Positions 7,770 to 19,033 of a DNA stretch of 29,666 bases are shown piece by piece. The position numbers and the translations under genes are program-made. Source of the stretch: a virus. The DNA is taken from positions 1-29,666 of IMG/VR virus record IMGVR_UViG_3300022074_000259. One strand, 5' to 3'. Every line of letters starts with the position of its first letter. Within the stretch, counting starts at the first letter, position 1. Below the pieces are notes generated by a model, which was not told where the DNA came from, made no database searches, and saw nothing but the letters and a program-made list of their open reading frames with translations.

Positions 7770-8390
7770 TTATTTATTGTACCAAGAAGTATTATTTGAT
7801 GAGTCACCACCACCATAAAATCCTGTAGGTACAAAATTAAATGCAAGTGAGTACCTTATATCATTAGTCGTATTTTCATTTGGTTTATGCATTATGTAAC
7901 TTGGAAAAAATATTAACAAATTTTTTTGTGGTTGTATTGCCCACTCCTGAAAGTTTATTGGTGTATCTTCTTCGTTTTCAATGTAAAATTTTTCTAATTG
8001 TGATAAGGGATTGCGAAGACTTAATGTGCTTGATTCATCTGTATAGTCACTAAAATATAGTAATCCACTGTAGAAACAATTACGATGGTCGTGCACTACA
8101 GTCCTAGTTCCTTTTTTTAATTTTGTTATCCAAGACGTTGATATATCAAAGTCACCACATTTTTTTAGTAACTGTTCATTAAATTCATAAAATTTTTGAA
8201 TAATTAATTTCTTAATATTAGGGTACTTTTCCAACACTCTTTTATCTAAAGATGAAACATTTACATCCAATATGTCAGGATTATTATGCTCAAAAAAATC
8301 AAAATCATCTGGATTTATTTCTGAAGTGTCCTCATCTAAAACCATAGCACCCATGACAGATGCAAACATCATAAGTTCAAATTGTTTCAT
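7770..8390 (-). CDS. putative 2OG-Fe(II) oxygenase, 2OG-FeII_Oxy_5 type (206 aa)
   Basis: The motif VVHDHRNCFYSGLLYFSDY (His100, Asp101, His102), the distal FFPSYIMHKPNE (His168) and DIRYSLAFNF (Arg179) match the family of putative phage and bacterial 2OG-Fe(II) oxygenases that carry H-x-H...SG-YY...FPS-L-H...R-S-AFN. This is a different family from the two prolyl-hydroxylase-like genes nearby. The first 95 residues are a helical, acidic N-terminal extension. It follows the 411-aa fibre gene by 6 nt. It may be one of several enzymes modifying the fibres. Another reading is that it acts on host or metabolic targets, as suggested for some cyanophage oxygenases. Confidence 0.75.
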   Translation of the reverse strand: MKQFELMMFASVMGAMVLDEDTSEINPDDFDFFEHNNPDILDVNVSSLDKRVLEKYPNIKKLIIQKFYEFNEQLLKKCGDFDISTSWITKLKKGTRTVVHDHRNCFYSGLLYFSDYTDESSTLSLRNPLSQLEKFYIENEEDTPINFQEWAIQPQKNLLIFFPSYIMHKPNENTTNDIRYSLAFNFVPTGFYGGGDSSNNTSWYNK

Positions 8391-8396
8391 GAAAAA

Positions 8397-9632
8397 TTAA
8401 GCTTCTAATTCCATTGCAGTAAGTGAGCAGGGTGCTTGTGCAACATTACCCCATCCAGTGGTATAACTTCTTCCTAAAGTTAGATACCAAGAATATGATC
8501 CACCATGATTTGCTCCTTGAACTAACACACGATACTGCACTTGTTGAGTTGTTCCAGGACTATCAAGATATTCGTGTGCTAAAAGACAGATATCCTGATT
8601 ACCACTTGTTTGTGCACCACCTGTGATATAAGTATAAGTGTTATTACTTGGTCCACCTGGTACGCTAGGTATTAATGGTATTGATCCTTGACCTTGATTA
8701 CCTTGAAAAACTGTGCTCCAACCACCACTACCTATTCTTCTTTGTAAATATGATGCAAGTCTACTTCTGTTTGTAGTTGATGTACCAAAACTAGCTCCTG
8801 ATCCACCACAATAAACAAAGTATCTTACAAGTATTTTATTACTATTATCGTTAGGTGTCAAACTTGTTAGTAATCCAACATCTACAGTTGAGTTGTAATA
8901 TCTAAGAGACCAAGCACCTGTTTTTGTATTTGTAGCAACATTTCTTATAGATCCGTTGAATGAAGTTGGACCTGTTGGACCTTGAGAACCTGTAGGACCT
9001 TGGGGTCCTGTTGGACCTTGAGGACCTGTATTTCCTTGAGGTCCTGTAGGACCTGTAGGACCTGTGCCACCACCCGCACCTGCTTCACCTTTTTGACCTT
9101 TATCACCTCCAGTGCCAGATGGACCTTGAGGACCAGTTGGACCTGTGACACTATTCCCTACTTCACCTTTTTGACCCTTAGTGCCTCCTGTACCAGATGG
9201 TCCTGGTGCTCCTGTTGGACCTTGACCACCTGAAGTTCCTATTTCACCTTTTTGTCCCTTAGTGCCTCCTGTTCCTTGAGGACCTTGAGCACCAGTGTTT
9301 CCCTTATCACCTGTTACACCAATTTCACCTTTCTGACCTTTTTGTCCAACTTCACCTTTTTGTCCTTGTCCACCAGTACCACCTAATTCACCTTTCTGAC
9401 CTTTATCACCTTTATCACCAATTTCACCTTTTTGCCCTTTGTCACCAGTTACACCCTGCGGTCCTACTTCTCCTTTTGTTCCTTTATCACCTGTTACACC
9501 AATTTCACCTTTCTGACCTTTTGTTCCCGAACCAGCTGGTAGTTTCCACGCACTACCATCCCACACAAAAGTTACACCATTCTCTGTAAAGGTATCATTA
9601 GTATTTGGACTATTTGGAAAATTAACTGCCAT
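8397..9632 (-). CDS. collagen-like tail fibre (411 aa)
   Basis: Residues 1-35 are the shared module [25 protein letters not shown]. Residues 36-222 are Gly-X-Y repeats, Lys-rich at first ([14 protein letters not shown]) and later GPTGPQG. Residues 225-411 are a beta-rich tip containing [29 protein letters not shown] and a C-terminal LTAMELEA. The YLDSP-TT segment is common in phage fibre heads. The stalk has a Gly-X4-Gly break, GNSVTG (159-164), identical in sequence to one in the 712-aa fibre. An A-rich leader with an AATAAATA box lies just upstream. Probable adhesin; oxygenase genes follow directly. Confidence 0.84.
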   Translation of the reverse strand: MAVNFPNSPNTNDTFTENGVTFVWDGSAWKLPAGSGTKGQKGEIGVTGDKGTKGEVGPQGVTGDKGQKGEIGDKGDKGQKGELGGTGGQGQKGEVGQKGQKGEIGVTGDKGNTGAQGPQGTGGTKGQKGEIGTSGGQGPTGAPGPSGTGGTKGQKGEVGNSVTGPTGPQGPSGTGGDKGQKGEAGAGGGTGPTGPTGPQGNTGPQGPTGPQGPTGSQGPTGPTSFNGSIRNVATNTKTGAWSLRYYNSTVDVGLLTSLTPNDNSNKILVRYFVYCGGSGASFGTSTTNRSRLASYLQRRIGSGGWSTVFQGNQGQGSIPLIPSVPGGPSNNTYTYITGGAQTSGNQDICLLAHEYLDSPGTTQQVQYRVLVQGANHGGSYSWYLTLGRSYTTGWGNVAQAPCSLTAMELEA

Positions 9633-9644
9633 GATGATATTTAT

Positions 9645-11783
<2,139 letters not shown>

Positions 11784-11784
11784 A

Positions 11785-12825
11785 TTACGACGTACTGTTC
11801 TCTAGGATACTAGCAATAAGTTCCATTTGTAATGGTGCGAAGAATCCACCTGAAGCACTTGCTCCTACATTCACACGTATTTGAGTTGTTGAATATATTG
11901 ATACTGATAATACACCGTTGTTTAAATCAGATGTATTTACTGATGCTGGATCTGTTGATCTAGGATAAGCATGTTCAGTCGCACGGTTATCCATTGTACA
12001 TGTAAATATAAGTGAATTATCTGTTATTGATATTGTGTCATTAGCTTGTAAATTATGTGTTCCTATCGTAAGAACAATCTCTCCCTCTGCGAGTGAAATA
12101 CCATGAATAGTTTTTGTTCCTGGTCCACCGTTATAAACTGCGTCAGTAACATTAAATTTAGTTCCATTTGAAGGATTGCCATCTTGACTGTTCACAACTG
12201 TGACTGCATTATCTCTTGCCCTCTCAAAGTAATGTATAGCTGAATTATAAAAGTGTGGGTACCCTTTACTGCTGCCTACTACAGTTGAAAATTCTTTAAC
12301 ACCTGCGACTGTATCAACTGTATATGACTGTTGAGGATCTGGGAATATAGTTGTGGTAATACCTGTGCTACCTGAACATGTAAATGCAATACCACTTAAA
12401 GTAATAGGATCAGTCACACTGAAATTATGATTCGTTTTTGTAAATACAGTCGCTATACCAGATGGTTCATCATAAGTAACGTTTGTTATAATACCTACTC
12501 CCTCTTGTTTCCCTTGAATATAAATTTGATCTAAAACAAGAGGTGTTTTCTCTAATACTAATCTACCATCAATTAATATAACTGCATCATTAGGAGGTAT
12601 CTCTGCGTCTTTTACTACTCTTATATCTCTTGTATTTCCTGTACTTCTTGAAGTTCTTTTCTGTGTAAATGTAACAGTTGGGTATGTTGTACCAATACCA
12701 ACATTAGCAACTTGAGTATACAATAATAAAGCAGATGTACCAGTCGGAACCTCATACAACTTCTGCAGACCTGGTGCAACAGGAACTGCGATAGAAACAA
12801 ATTTATTAACTGGTGCGATTGCCAT
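11785..12825 (-). CDS. virion structural protein, fibre/wedge associated (346 aa)
   Basis: A beta-rich protein with no signal peptide. Two copies of a small element are visible: [19 protein letters not shown] in the middle, and [21 protein letters not shown] followed by [14 protein letters not shown] near the C-terminus. This element occurs in many marine T4-like phage fibre and structural proteins as I recall them. It lies between the gp10-like wedge fibre and the first collagen-like fibre with 1-nt gaps on both sides, so it is probably part of the baseplate-periphery/fibre attachment complex. A role like T4 gp11 or gp12 is possible by position only. Confidence 0.7.
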   Translation of the reverse strand: MAIAPVNKFVSIAVPVAPGLQKLYEVPTGTSALLLYTQVANVGIGTTYPTVTFTQKRTSRSTGNTRDIRVVKDAEIPPNDAVILIDGRLVLEKTPLVLDQIYIQGKQEGVGIITNVTYDEPSGIATVFTKTNHNFSVTDPITLSGIAFTCSGSTGITTTIFPDPQQSYTVDTVAGVKEFSTVVGSSKGYPHFYNSAIHYFERARDNAVTVVNSQDGNPSNGTKFNVTDAVYNGGPGTKTIHGISLAEGEIVLTIGTHNLQANDTISITDNSLIFTCTMDNRATEHAYPRSTDPASVNTSDLNNGVLSVSIYSTTQIRVNVGASASGGFFAPLQMELIASILENSTS

Positions 12826-12826
12826 A

Positions 12827-15800
12827 TTATCTCAATGCTAAAATCAGTGGTGTAAGTTGTGCTTGGATTGCTCTATTAAAATCTCTTCCTCTTATGGTGG
12901 ATGTTGTTTGGTCAATTGTCAATCCATCTCCGATTCTAAAGTTACCTTTTTGGTCGGTGCTGGTAAATGGAATCTGACCACCATTTATAGCAATCACTTC
13001 ATTTTCAGGTATCGGTTTTCCACCTTGGAATGGGTTTGAGGTATTTATGTCTGTACCTGCACCGATATATTCAAATGAATGAGAACTGGTTATAATACGA
13101 CTTAATCTTACAAACTTTACAGGTGTGGTATTAAAAATAGGATAAGGTATAAATTCGTTAAATGTGACTGTAGATATTCCTATGACTGCTGATGATTCAG
13201 TTGCCTCACTTACGGTGAATAAGATTGGATCTGTGTTTACTTTAAAAGTAGCATTTCCACTTGAAATATTTGCTGTTAGATTTTGAGTAGGTAAAAAATT
13301 ACGACCACTATTGAGCACGTCAACTGAAGTTATAGTTCCAGCAGCACTAACATTAGGAGAAAATTCTGGAAGTATAGACTCAGGTCCTAAAGGTGACTGA
13401 TTTAATGTTATTAGTGGAGGAGCACCAGCACTGTAATCACCATCATTTCCACCGTTGATGACCTCAATCGATCTTATAATTTGAAGAGGTGCTGAAACTG
13501 TATCTGTCGATGGACTATCATCATAATCATTCATATCCAAAACAAAATATACACCTTGACCATCAAAAGGTATTCTTATATTGTTACCACTATCTTTTGT
13601 ATTTGTACTAATTACTGTATCTGCCTGTGCATCAGTCGTGCCTAAAGTTGTACCTGTGAATTCAATATCTCCATAACCATCAGCAACTAAACCTTTGATA
13701 CCAAATGAACTGTTTGAGTTTGTTAGGTCACATTGTCCACCAGACGATACTCCAATACCTATCTCACAACCAATAGTGAAGATTGATACTAACTGTGCAT
13801 ATCCATTATTAGATATTGATACACCAATACCAGCTTCATTATATTGTGTAAATGAATCACACACCATAGATTTTAAATCTTGACCACCATTATTAGTTCC
13901 TGTAAAAGCAGCGTCAGCATGGTCTCCGTTTATTTTCATTCCAATACTACCAGTCATGAAGTTTGTACAGTTTCTCACGTAAGGAGATCTCCATCTACCA
14001 GCAGCACCTTCATTCGCAGGACCTAAAGGTGTGAATCCTGAAACTGCCTGAAAATCTAGACCTGCATTGACAGTCTCTTGAATTGGTGGAAATGCTACTG
14101 CACCACATCGTGGATGATTAGTGGTAATAGTTGCTCCAGCAAAACTTAAGTTTTCAATCAAACAACCTCTTCTTACATGAAATACATCTTTATTCGTATT
14201 GTTTGGTACGATTGTCACTAATCTTAAGTCTTCTCCTGTAATCGCAACGTCAGTTCTTAATCCAATAGGATTATTTTCAATATAAACACCTGACCTTACT
14301 TTAATTGTATCACCTTCTTGTGCTATGGCAGCTGCAGATGCGATAGTGTATTTCGCATCTCCCTCAAGTAATCCACTATTAGTATCACAACCATTTTTAG
14401 AAACCCATAATGTTCTCTTTGTTTGAACTCCTGATGGTCTCCAAGATACCCCTACACCAACTCCAGAAACATTGAAGGATGATAAACGGTAATCTGTTTT
14501 ACAAGCACCAACACCTTGATCACCAAAGAAGTCTGTTAGTTGTGCATCTAATTCTAAATTACCTAAAATTTTTGCATTTTGACCGACATTTAAATTTTTA
14601 ACTATACCAACTCCACCATCAACTACAAGTGCACCTGTAGTGGTACTAGTTGATTGGGTTGTATCATCTACATCTAGTCTACCAGCAAAAACACCACTAC
14701 CACCTGAATTCAAATTTTTAGCTAAACCTAATCCTCCATCTATGACAACCGATCCAGTTGTGATTGATGATGACTCTGTTTGATCATCAACATCTAACCT
14801 TCCTGTAAATGTTCCTGAACCACCAATGTTTATATTTTTTTCAACACCAACTCCACCCTCAACAACTAAAGCACCTGAATCTTTAGATGTACTTTGAGTC
14901 ACTCCATTTATCTTAGTATCATCACCTACATTTAACTTTTTAACTATACCTACACCACCATCAATTTGAACTGAACCACTTGTGGTTGATGTTGAATCAG
15001 TCGCATTATTAAATGTAACTACACCATCAACATCCAAATTTGAATTAAAAGTAACACCACCATCAACATTAAGAGCTGAATCAAAATCAACTGAAGAAGA
15101 TACATGCAAGTCTCCACCAACATCCAATTGAGTAGATGGATTTGCCTGATTAATACCTACTCTAGATTGTCTGTAAATTGCTGCACCAGCACCAGTTCCT
15201 TGATGACCCCATAAGTCTTGTGTGAATATGGTTGATATACCAGTAATCTGACTTGGATCTTGTGCTGTTGCTTCTAAAGTATCAGTCCCTTGTCCAAAAC
15301 TATTTCGTTGAACAAAATTCAAAACTGTAAATGATTGTGCAGCACCTACAGATGGAACATATACACCTTCATTCTGTAAAAATACACCCTCAGTTTCTAC
15401 TGGTGTAAATGATACCCAACGAATACCATTTGCATCTCGATTCATGAAGAATCCATTTTGACCTGGTGAACCAGAAGAATCGTAAATATTTCTTGATACT
15501 CTTATACTTCCATCAAAATCAGCTTTAAGTTCTCCATGTGCACTGTTGTCTATCCCAAATGCACCAGGATTAGTAGACCCAATACCAAGTGTTCCAACAC
15601 CAGTTATCACAAGTGAATTTGTTCCAGAACCTAGTTGAAATTTTTGATCTGGTTGTGTTGTACCAATTCCAACTAAACCAAATTCGTCAACTATAAATGA
15701 TGTTTCTCCAATACCAACTTGGAATCTAGCATCAGGTTGAGTACTACCAATTCCAACTCTACCTCCAACTTGACCATCTGAATCTGATGTGCTTGATATC

Positions 15801-16093
15801 GCAACAAATACAGTTCCAGCAGCACCAACGTTATGTCTCTGATAGACAGTAAGGTAATCTACATCAACAGGACCAAAGAAACTTGATACTCCTGTAACAA
15901 AAAAATCATCATTTATAGTAACACTTTGAAACTGTTGATTCTCTGCAAAGGTTATATCAGCTGAATCTATATCAGCATATAGTTTACCATAGATGAATAC
16001 ATCATCAGTAAATTCAGCTTTCCTATTAAAATTATCTGTATCAGCAGCGTCATAATCAGGATATGGAACGTTACCTCCTTGAAATTTTGACAT
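12827..16093 (-). CDS. 10: gp10-like baseplate wedge / beta-helical tail fibre (1088 aa)
   Basis: A long trimeric-fibre-type protein. Residues 1-90 resemble the marine T4-like wedge/fibre N-terminus. Residues 112-325 hold repeats of the type VGIGSTQPDARFQVG. Residues 367-504 are four tandem copies of a T-S-T-GALVVDGGVGI-KNLNVG unit. From about 560 (WVSKNGCDTNSG...GDTIKVRSGVYIE) there is a right-handed beta-helix like pectin-lyase-fold fibre domains. The C-terminus (FRIGDGLTIDQTTSTIRGRDFNRAIQAQL) is a conserved end. It starts inside the stop codon of the needle gene. The link to T4 gp10 is by position and general cyanophage annotation habit, so the symbol is tentative. It could also be classed simply as a structural tail fibre. 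Confidence 0.72.
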   Translation of the reverse strand: MSKFQGGNVPYPDYDAADTDNFNRKAEFTDDVFIYGKLYADIDSADITFAENQQFQSVTINDDFFVTGVSSFFGPVDVDYLTVYQRHNVGAAGTVFVAISSTSDSDGQVGGRVGIGSTQPDARFQVGIGETSFIVDEFGLVGIGTTQPDQKFQLGSGTNSLVITGVGTLGIGSTNPGAFGIDNSAHGELKADFDGSIRVSRNIYDSSGSPGQNGFFMNRDANGIRWVSFTPVETEGVFLQNEGVYVPSVGAAQSFTVLNFVQRNSFGQGTDTLEATAQDPSQITGISTIFTQDLWGHQGTGAGAAIYRQSRVGINQANPSTQLDVGGDLHVSSSVDFDSALNVDGGVTFNSNLDVDGVVTFNNATDSTSTTSGSVQIDGGVGIVKKLNVGDDTKINGVTQSTSKDSGALVVEGGVGVEKNINIGGSGTFTGRLDVDDQTESSSITTGSVVIDGGLGLAKNLNSGGSGVFAGRLDVDDTTQSTSTTTGALVVDGGVGIVKNLNVGQNAKILGNLELDAQLTDFFGDQGVGACKTDYRLSSFNVSGVGVGVSWRPSGVQTKRTLWVSKNGCDTNSGLLEGDAKYTIASAAAIAQEGDTIKVRSGVYIENNPIGLRTDVAITGEDLRLVTIVPNNTNKDVFHVRRGCLIENLSFAGATITTNHPRCGAVAFPPIQETVNAGLDFQAVSGFTPLGPANEGAAGRWRSPYVRNCTNFMTGSIGMKINGDHADAAFTGTNNGGQDLKSMVCDSFTQYNEAGIGVSISNNGYAQLVSIFTIGCEIGIGVSSGGQCDLTNSNSSFGIKGLVADGYGDIEFTGTTLGTTDAQADTVISTNTKDSGNNIRIPFDGQGVYFVLDMNDYDDSPSTDTVSAPLQIIRSIEVINGGNDGDYSAGAPPLITLNQSPLGPESILPEFSPNVSAAGTITSVDVLNSGRNFLPTQNLTANISSGNATFKVNTDPILFTVSEATESSAVIGISTVTFNEFIPYPIFNTTPVKFVRLSRIITSSHSFEYIGAGTDINTSNPFQGGKPIPENEVIAINGGQIPFTSTDQKGNFRIGDGLTIDQTTSTIRGRDFNRAIQAQLTPLILALR
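14582..14995 (-). repeat. four-copy tandem fibre repeat (GGVGI-KNLNVG)
   Basis: This region of the wedge/fibre gene encodes four imperfect copies of a 34- to 46-residue unit (STSTTSGSVQIDGGVGIVKKLNVG and relatives). Copies differ in the length of an inserted GGSG-F-GRLDVDD segment. Repeats of this type are characteristic of cyanophage fibre shafts. Confidence 0.8.
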
Positions 16094-16611
16094 TATGCAC
16101 TCCAGACACTTTCAGATACTTTTGTACCTGCAAATACTCCTCCCATCCAAGAGACTTCACGAACTCGTATCTTTCCATAAGGAGCTGTAAGATACATATT
16201 TGTTGATGTCATATTTACAGTATTATTAGCAATTACTCTAAAATCTCCACCTGCATTTATTTCTACATTTTTATCTGCATCTAAAATAATATTCTGACCT
16301 GTTACTCTGACATCCCCACTACTCATAGCTGTGATTGCTACATCACCATTAGCACCAGTTATATTAACACATACACCACCACCATCTACTTTATTACCGC
16401 CAATTATTTCTATACATTGATCATTGTACATATGAAATAACCCTCCTTGAGTCATACCAACTGTACTTGTATTTCCATCAGCACCAGAACCTAATAGGTC
16501 ATAAACTACTGTTCCATTATAACCTAATTGCGGATTGCCAGAATCGATTCTAAAATGTGGACCAAAAGAATCGTACTGTCTACCTTCCCAATTGTTTTTT
16601 TCTTCTGCCAT
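16093..16611 (-). CDS. gp5-C-like tail spike needle, beta-helix (172 aa)
   Basis: Central residues (about 75-155) repeat short beta strands ending in polar turns (GDVAITAMSSGDVRVTGQNIILDADKNVEINAGGDFRV). This is the signature of the triple-stranded beta-helix that forms the membrane-piercing needle of T4 gp5 and of VgrG-type spikes. In T4 the needle is the C-terminal part of gp5; here it is a separate gene next to the OB-fold protein. A GATAAATA box lies 19 nt upstream of the ATG. The C-terminal VSWMGGVFAGTKVSESVWSA may bind a tip protein. Good confidence for the fold, less for details of assembly. Confidence 0.78.
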   Translation of the reverse strand: MAEEKNNWEGRQYDSFGPHFRIDSGNPQLGYNGTVVYDLLGSGADGNTSTVGMTQGGLFHMYNDQCIEIIGGNKVDGGGVCVNITGANGDVAITAMSSGDVRVTGQNIILDADKNVEINAGGDFRVIANNTVNMTSTNMYLTAPYGKIRVREVSWMGGVFAGTKVSESVWSA

Positions 16612-16630
16612 AGTTTTTATATCGTATTAA

Positions 16631-16638
16631 TATTTATC
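16631..16638 (-). promoter_or_regulatory. late-promoter-like box GATAAATA before needle gene
   Basis: GATAAATA on the minus strand, 19 nt before the needle ATG and straddling the end of the upstream gp5-like gene. It fits the NATAAATA form of late promoters in marine T4-like phages. An isolated 8-mer in AT-rich DNA is weak evidence. Confidence 0.4.
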
Positions 16639-19033
16639 AGTATCCTGAGTAACTCCCACCTGATCTCGAAGACCCGCTATCACTAGAAGTGTTATCAGGA
16701 ACAGAAGTGTTACTCTGTCCAATCGTTTGCTGACTTGTGTTGTTAGTTGTGTTAGTTTGAATAGTGCTACTTGTAGTAGTCTGGGTTGTGGTGTTGGAAA
16801 CATTTGTCTGTGAAATTGTTGCGGTTGATGTTCTACTTTGTTGAGGTGTGTCATATATTATGATGTCACTATCAGAGTGTTTTACACCTGTCATTTTAAC
16901 ACCATTAGACATGACGTGGAAAGGACCATAATAAGCCTCTCCATTTACATATCCTACTATTCCATCACGAGGACTAATACAATCAATAACTTGCTTGATT
17001 TCACCTTGATATTCTGGTCTAGGTGATATTTGTGCTTTAAGTACTGCACCCGAACCTGTAGAGGTTTGTATGGTAAGTTCTGGTAAATCAGTTACAGGTT
17101 CAAGATTAGATAATGCGGGATTAGGAGGGATAACATTCAATATTCTACCATCAAGATCTAAAAATGCGTTGTAAACATTTCCTTTATCATCAGATATAAC
17201 ATCATCGGGTGAATAATTTCTACCAGGATTAGCAACTACAACATGATCAACATTATAAACTGCATCAGATCCATCTTCAGATTCTATTAAAGGATAATTT
17301 TCTCCACCAGTCACAACATAAACATCCACTACTTGTTGATATGTTGAAGAATTAGGATCATAATCCACAACTGCTCTCGCAACAGCACCATATCCTTGAT
17401 TACAATTATCTACAATCTCCACAAATGGAGGTGTTCGATAAGAACTACCACCATTGGTTAATTTAATTCCTATTAAACTTGCTGTCTGTGATGCAAATGC
17501 ATCACCCACTACTGCACCTAATATTGGCATAGCAGATGCTCCTTCTCCTCCACCACCAAACATGTTAATTTTAATACCAGAGCAATTTAGAGGAGGTCCT
17601 GTGTAACAATCACTTAATTGACTACTAAATCCAGGTGTGCTAACATCAGGTCTCATAAAGTCAAATATACCAAGATTTCCTAATATTCCACCAGGACTAC
17701 CTGCTGCTTCTTGAAGTTCCTGAGCTGCGTTAGCAACACTTAATATTGCATCCGCTGTTGTTCCTATGATGTTTTTAGGACCCTTACCTATGACCCATTG
17801 ATTTGTTTTTGCACCCAATCCCTCTCCAGCACTGGGCAATTCACAATCAAATGCAGAAGCTATTCCTAACAAACCCTCTGCATTTGATCTTAACATATCC
17901 ACTAAATTTCCATCAAATATTTTTGACACTCCTTTCATTAAACCGCCAAGTTGATCATTTATATTACCAATAATATCATTAAATAATGCACCAATAAATT
18001 GATCTCCTATACATGAAACAAAATTCTTTACATTGTCAAGTAAACCTGTTAATAAATTACGTACTGAACCAAATAAATTATCAGTTATATTTTTAATAGC
18101 ACAAGGCAAGAAATTTTGTAATGCTTTTACAGGACCAACCATAGCAGTTTGTGCTATTGTCCCTGCCTTTTTTGCTATCGCTCCATTTTGAGTTGCTAAT
18201 AATATTTTACCATATACGTCTTTATATAAATTATGTAAACCCTTATTTAAATCTGGTGCTAAATCTTTGAAAGTTTTGTTTAAAAAACTGCCTGATAAAG
18301 ATTGTGCAATACCAGTTATCTTTCTAGATGCACTGTCAATGATTCTAAATTTATCTTTGGAACTTGAAGCAGCAACTTCGTTGACAGCATTTTCAATTTC
18401 AGATTTTACCTTTGCAATTGAGTTCTGATTGTTTCCACCAAAAGTTATTACTTTGTTTATAGCAACACTAGCAGATACTTCTTTCTTTTTTGTTTTTTCC
18501 TCAATTTTATCAGCTAAATTTTGGTCAGTTTGTCTTGGTGATACTTGGACTGTGCTTCCTGATGAATCTCCAGACTCATTTTTTAATATGTAATCATTTG
18601 GTTTAATATTCTTTGTATATCCAGTAAACGCACTAAAAGGAACTGTGTATCCATCTAAACTTCCAAAATTATAATCCGAACTTGTATTGGCAAACAATCC
18701 CATGATCATTGGAAGTTGTGCATCATCACCATCAAGAAAGAATCCTAGAACTGTGTCGCCTGGCGATATTCTAAGAGATCTACCACGATTAGCTTTACCA
18801 GAACCTCCTTGAGGTGATAGTAGTACATGTGCCCAAGGAAGATCTTTATTAGGCAATTCAGTTTCATTGGGAGGATGATATCCAAAAATTCGTACCTTTA
18901 ATCTGCAACCCCAAGCAGACCCAGATTGTTTTAATTGATCACCTTGAGCATCTTCAGGTGCAACTTGCCCTATCCACCAACGAAATCCATCTTTACCTAT
19001 AAAATTTGTTTTTATTAAACTATTTTCTATCAT
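16637..19033 (-). CDS. 5: gp5-like baseplate hub OB-fold protein without lysozyme (798 aa)
   Basis: Residues 1-125 match the N-terminal OB-fold domain of T4 gp5 (FRWWIGQV...RLKVRIFGYHPP...LPWAHVLLSP...GDTVLGFFLDGDD...PMIMGLF), which sits on the gp27 torus. No lysozyme domain follows. Residues about 180-450 are helical and partly hydrophobic. Residues 520-640 hold G-G-x-x-Y repeats (GGSSYRTPP, GGENY, PGRNYSPDD). Residues 690-727 contain YYGPFHVMSNGVKMTG. The last 65 residues are Ser/Thr/Asn/Gln-rich. It overlaps the gp27-like gene by 4 nt and precedes the separate needle gene. It probably forms the trimeric platform carrying the needle; the roles of the middle domains are unknown. Confidence 0.75.
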   Translation of the reverse strand: MIENSLIKTNFIGKDGFRWWIGQVAPEDAQGDQLKQSGSAWGCRLKVRIFGYHPPNETELPNKDLPWAHVLLSPQGGSGKANRGRSLRISPGDTVLGFFLDGDDAQLPMIMGLFANTSSDYNFGSLDGYTVPFSAFTGYTKNIKPNDYILKNESGDSSGSTVQVSPRQTDQNLADKIEEKTKKKEVSASVAINKVITFGGNNQNSIAKVKSEIENAVNEVAASSSKDKFRIIDSASRKITGIAQSLSGSFLNKTFKDLAPDLNKGLHNLYKDVYGKILLATQNGAIAKKAGTIAQTAMVGPVKALQNFLPCAIKNITDNLFGSVRNLLTGLLDNVKNFVSCIGDQFIGALFNDIIGNINDQLGGLMKGVSKIFDGNLVDMLRSNAEGLLGIASAFDCELPSAGEGLGAKTNQWVIGKGPKNIIGTTADAILSVANAAQELQEAAGSPGGILGNLGIFDFMRPDVSTPGFSSQLSDCYTGPPLNCSGIKINMFGGGGEGASAMPILGAVVGDAFASQTASLIGIKLTNGGSSYRTPPFVEIVDNCNQGYGAVARAVVDYDPNSSTYQQVVDVYVVTGGENYPLIESEDGSDAVYNVDHVVVANPGRNYSPDDVISDDKGNVYNAFLDLDGRILNVIPPNPALSNLEPVTDLPELTIQTSTGSGAVLKAQISPRPEYQGEIKQVIDCISPRDGIVGYVNGEAYYGPFHVMSNGVKMTGVKHSDSDIIIYDTPQQSRTSTATISQTNVSNTTTQTTTSSTIQTNTTNNTSQQTIGQSNTSVPDNTSSDSGSSRSGGSYSGY

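Noticed and set aside
16637-19033. T4-type tail lysozyme in the gp5-like protein
   Set aside because: I could not find the expected Glu-Asp-Thr catalytic arrangement or lysozyme motifs in the central region.
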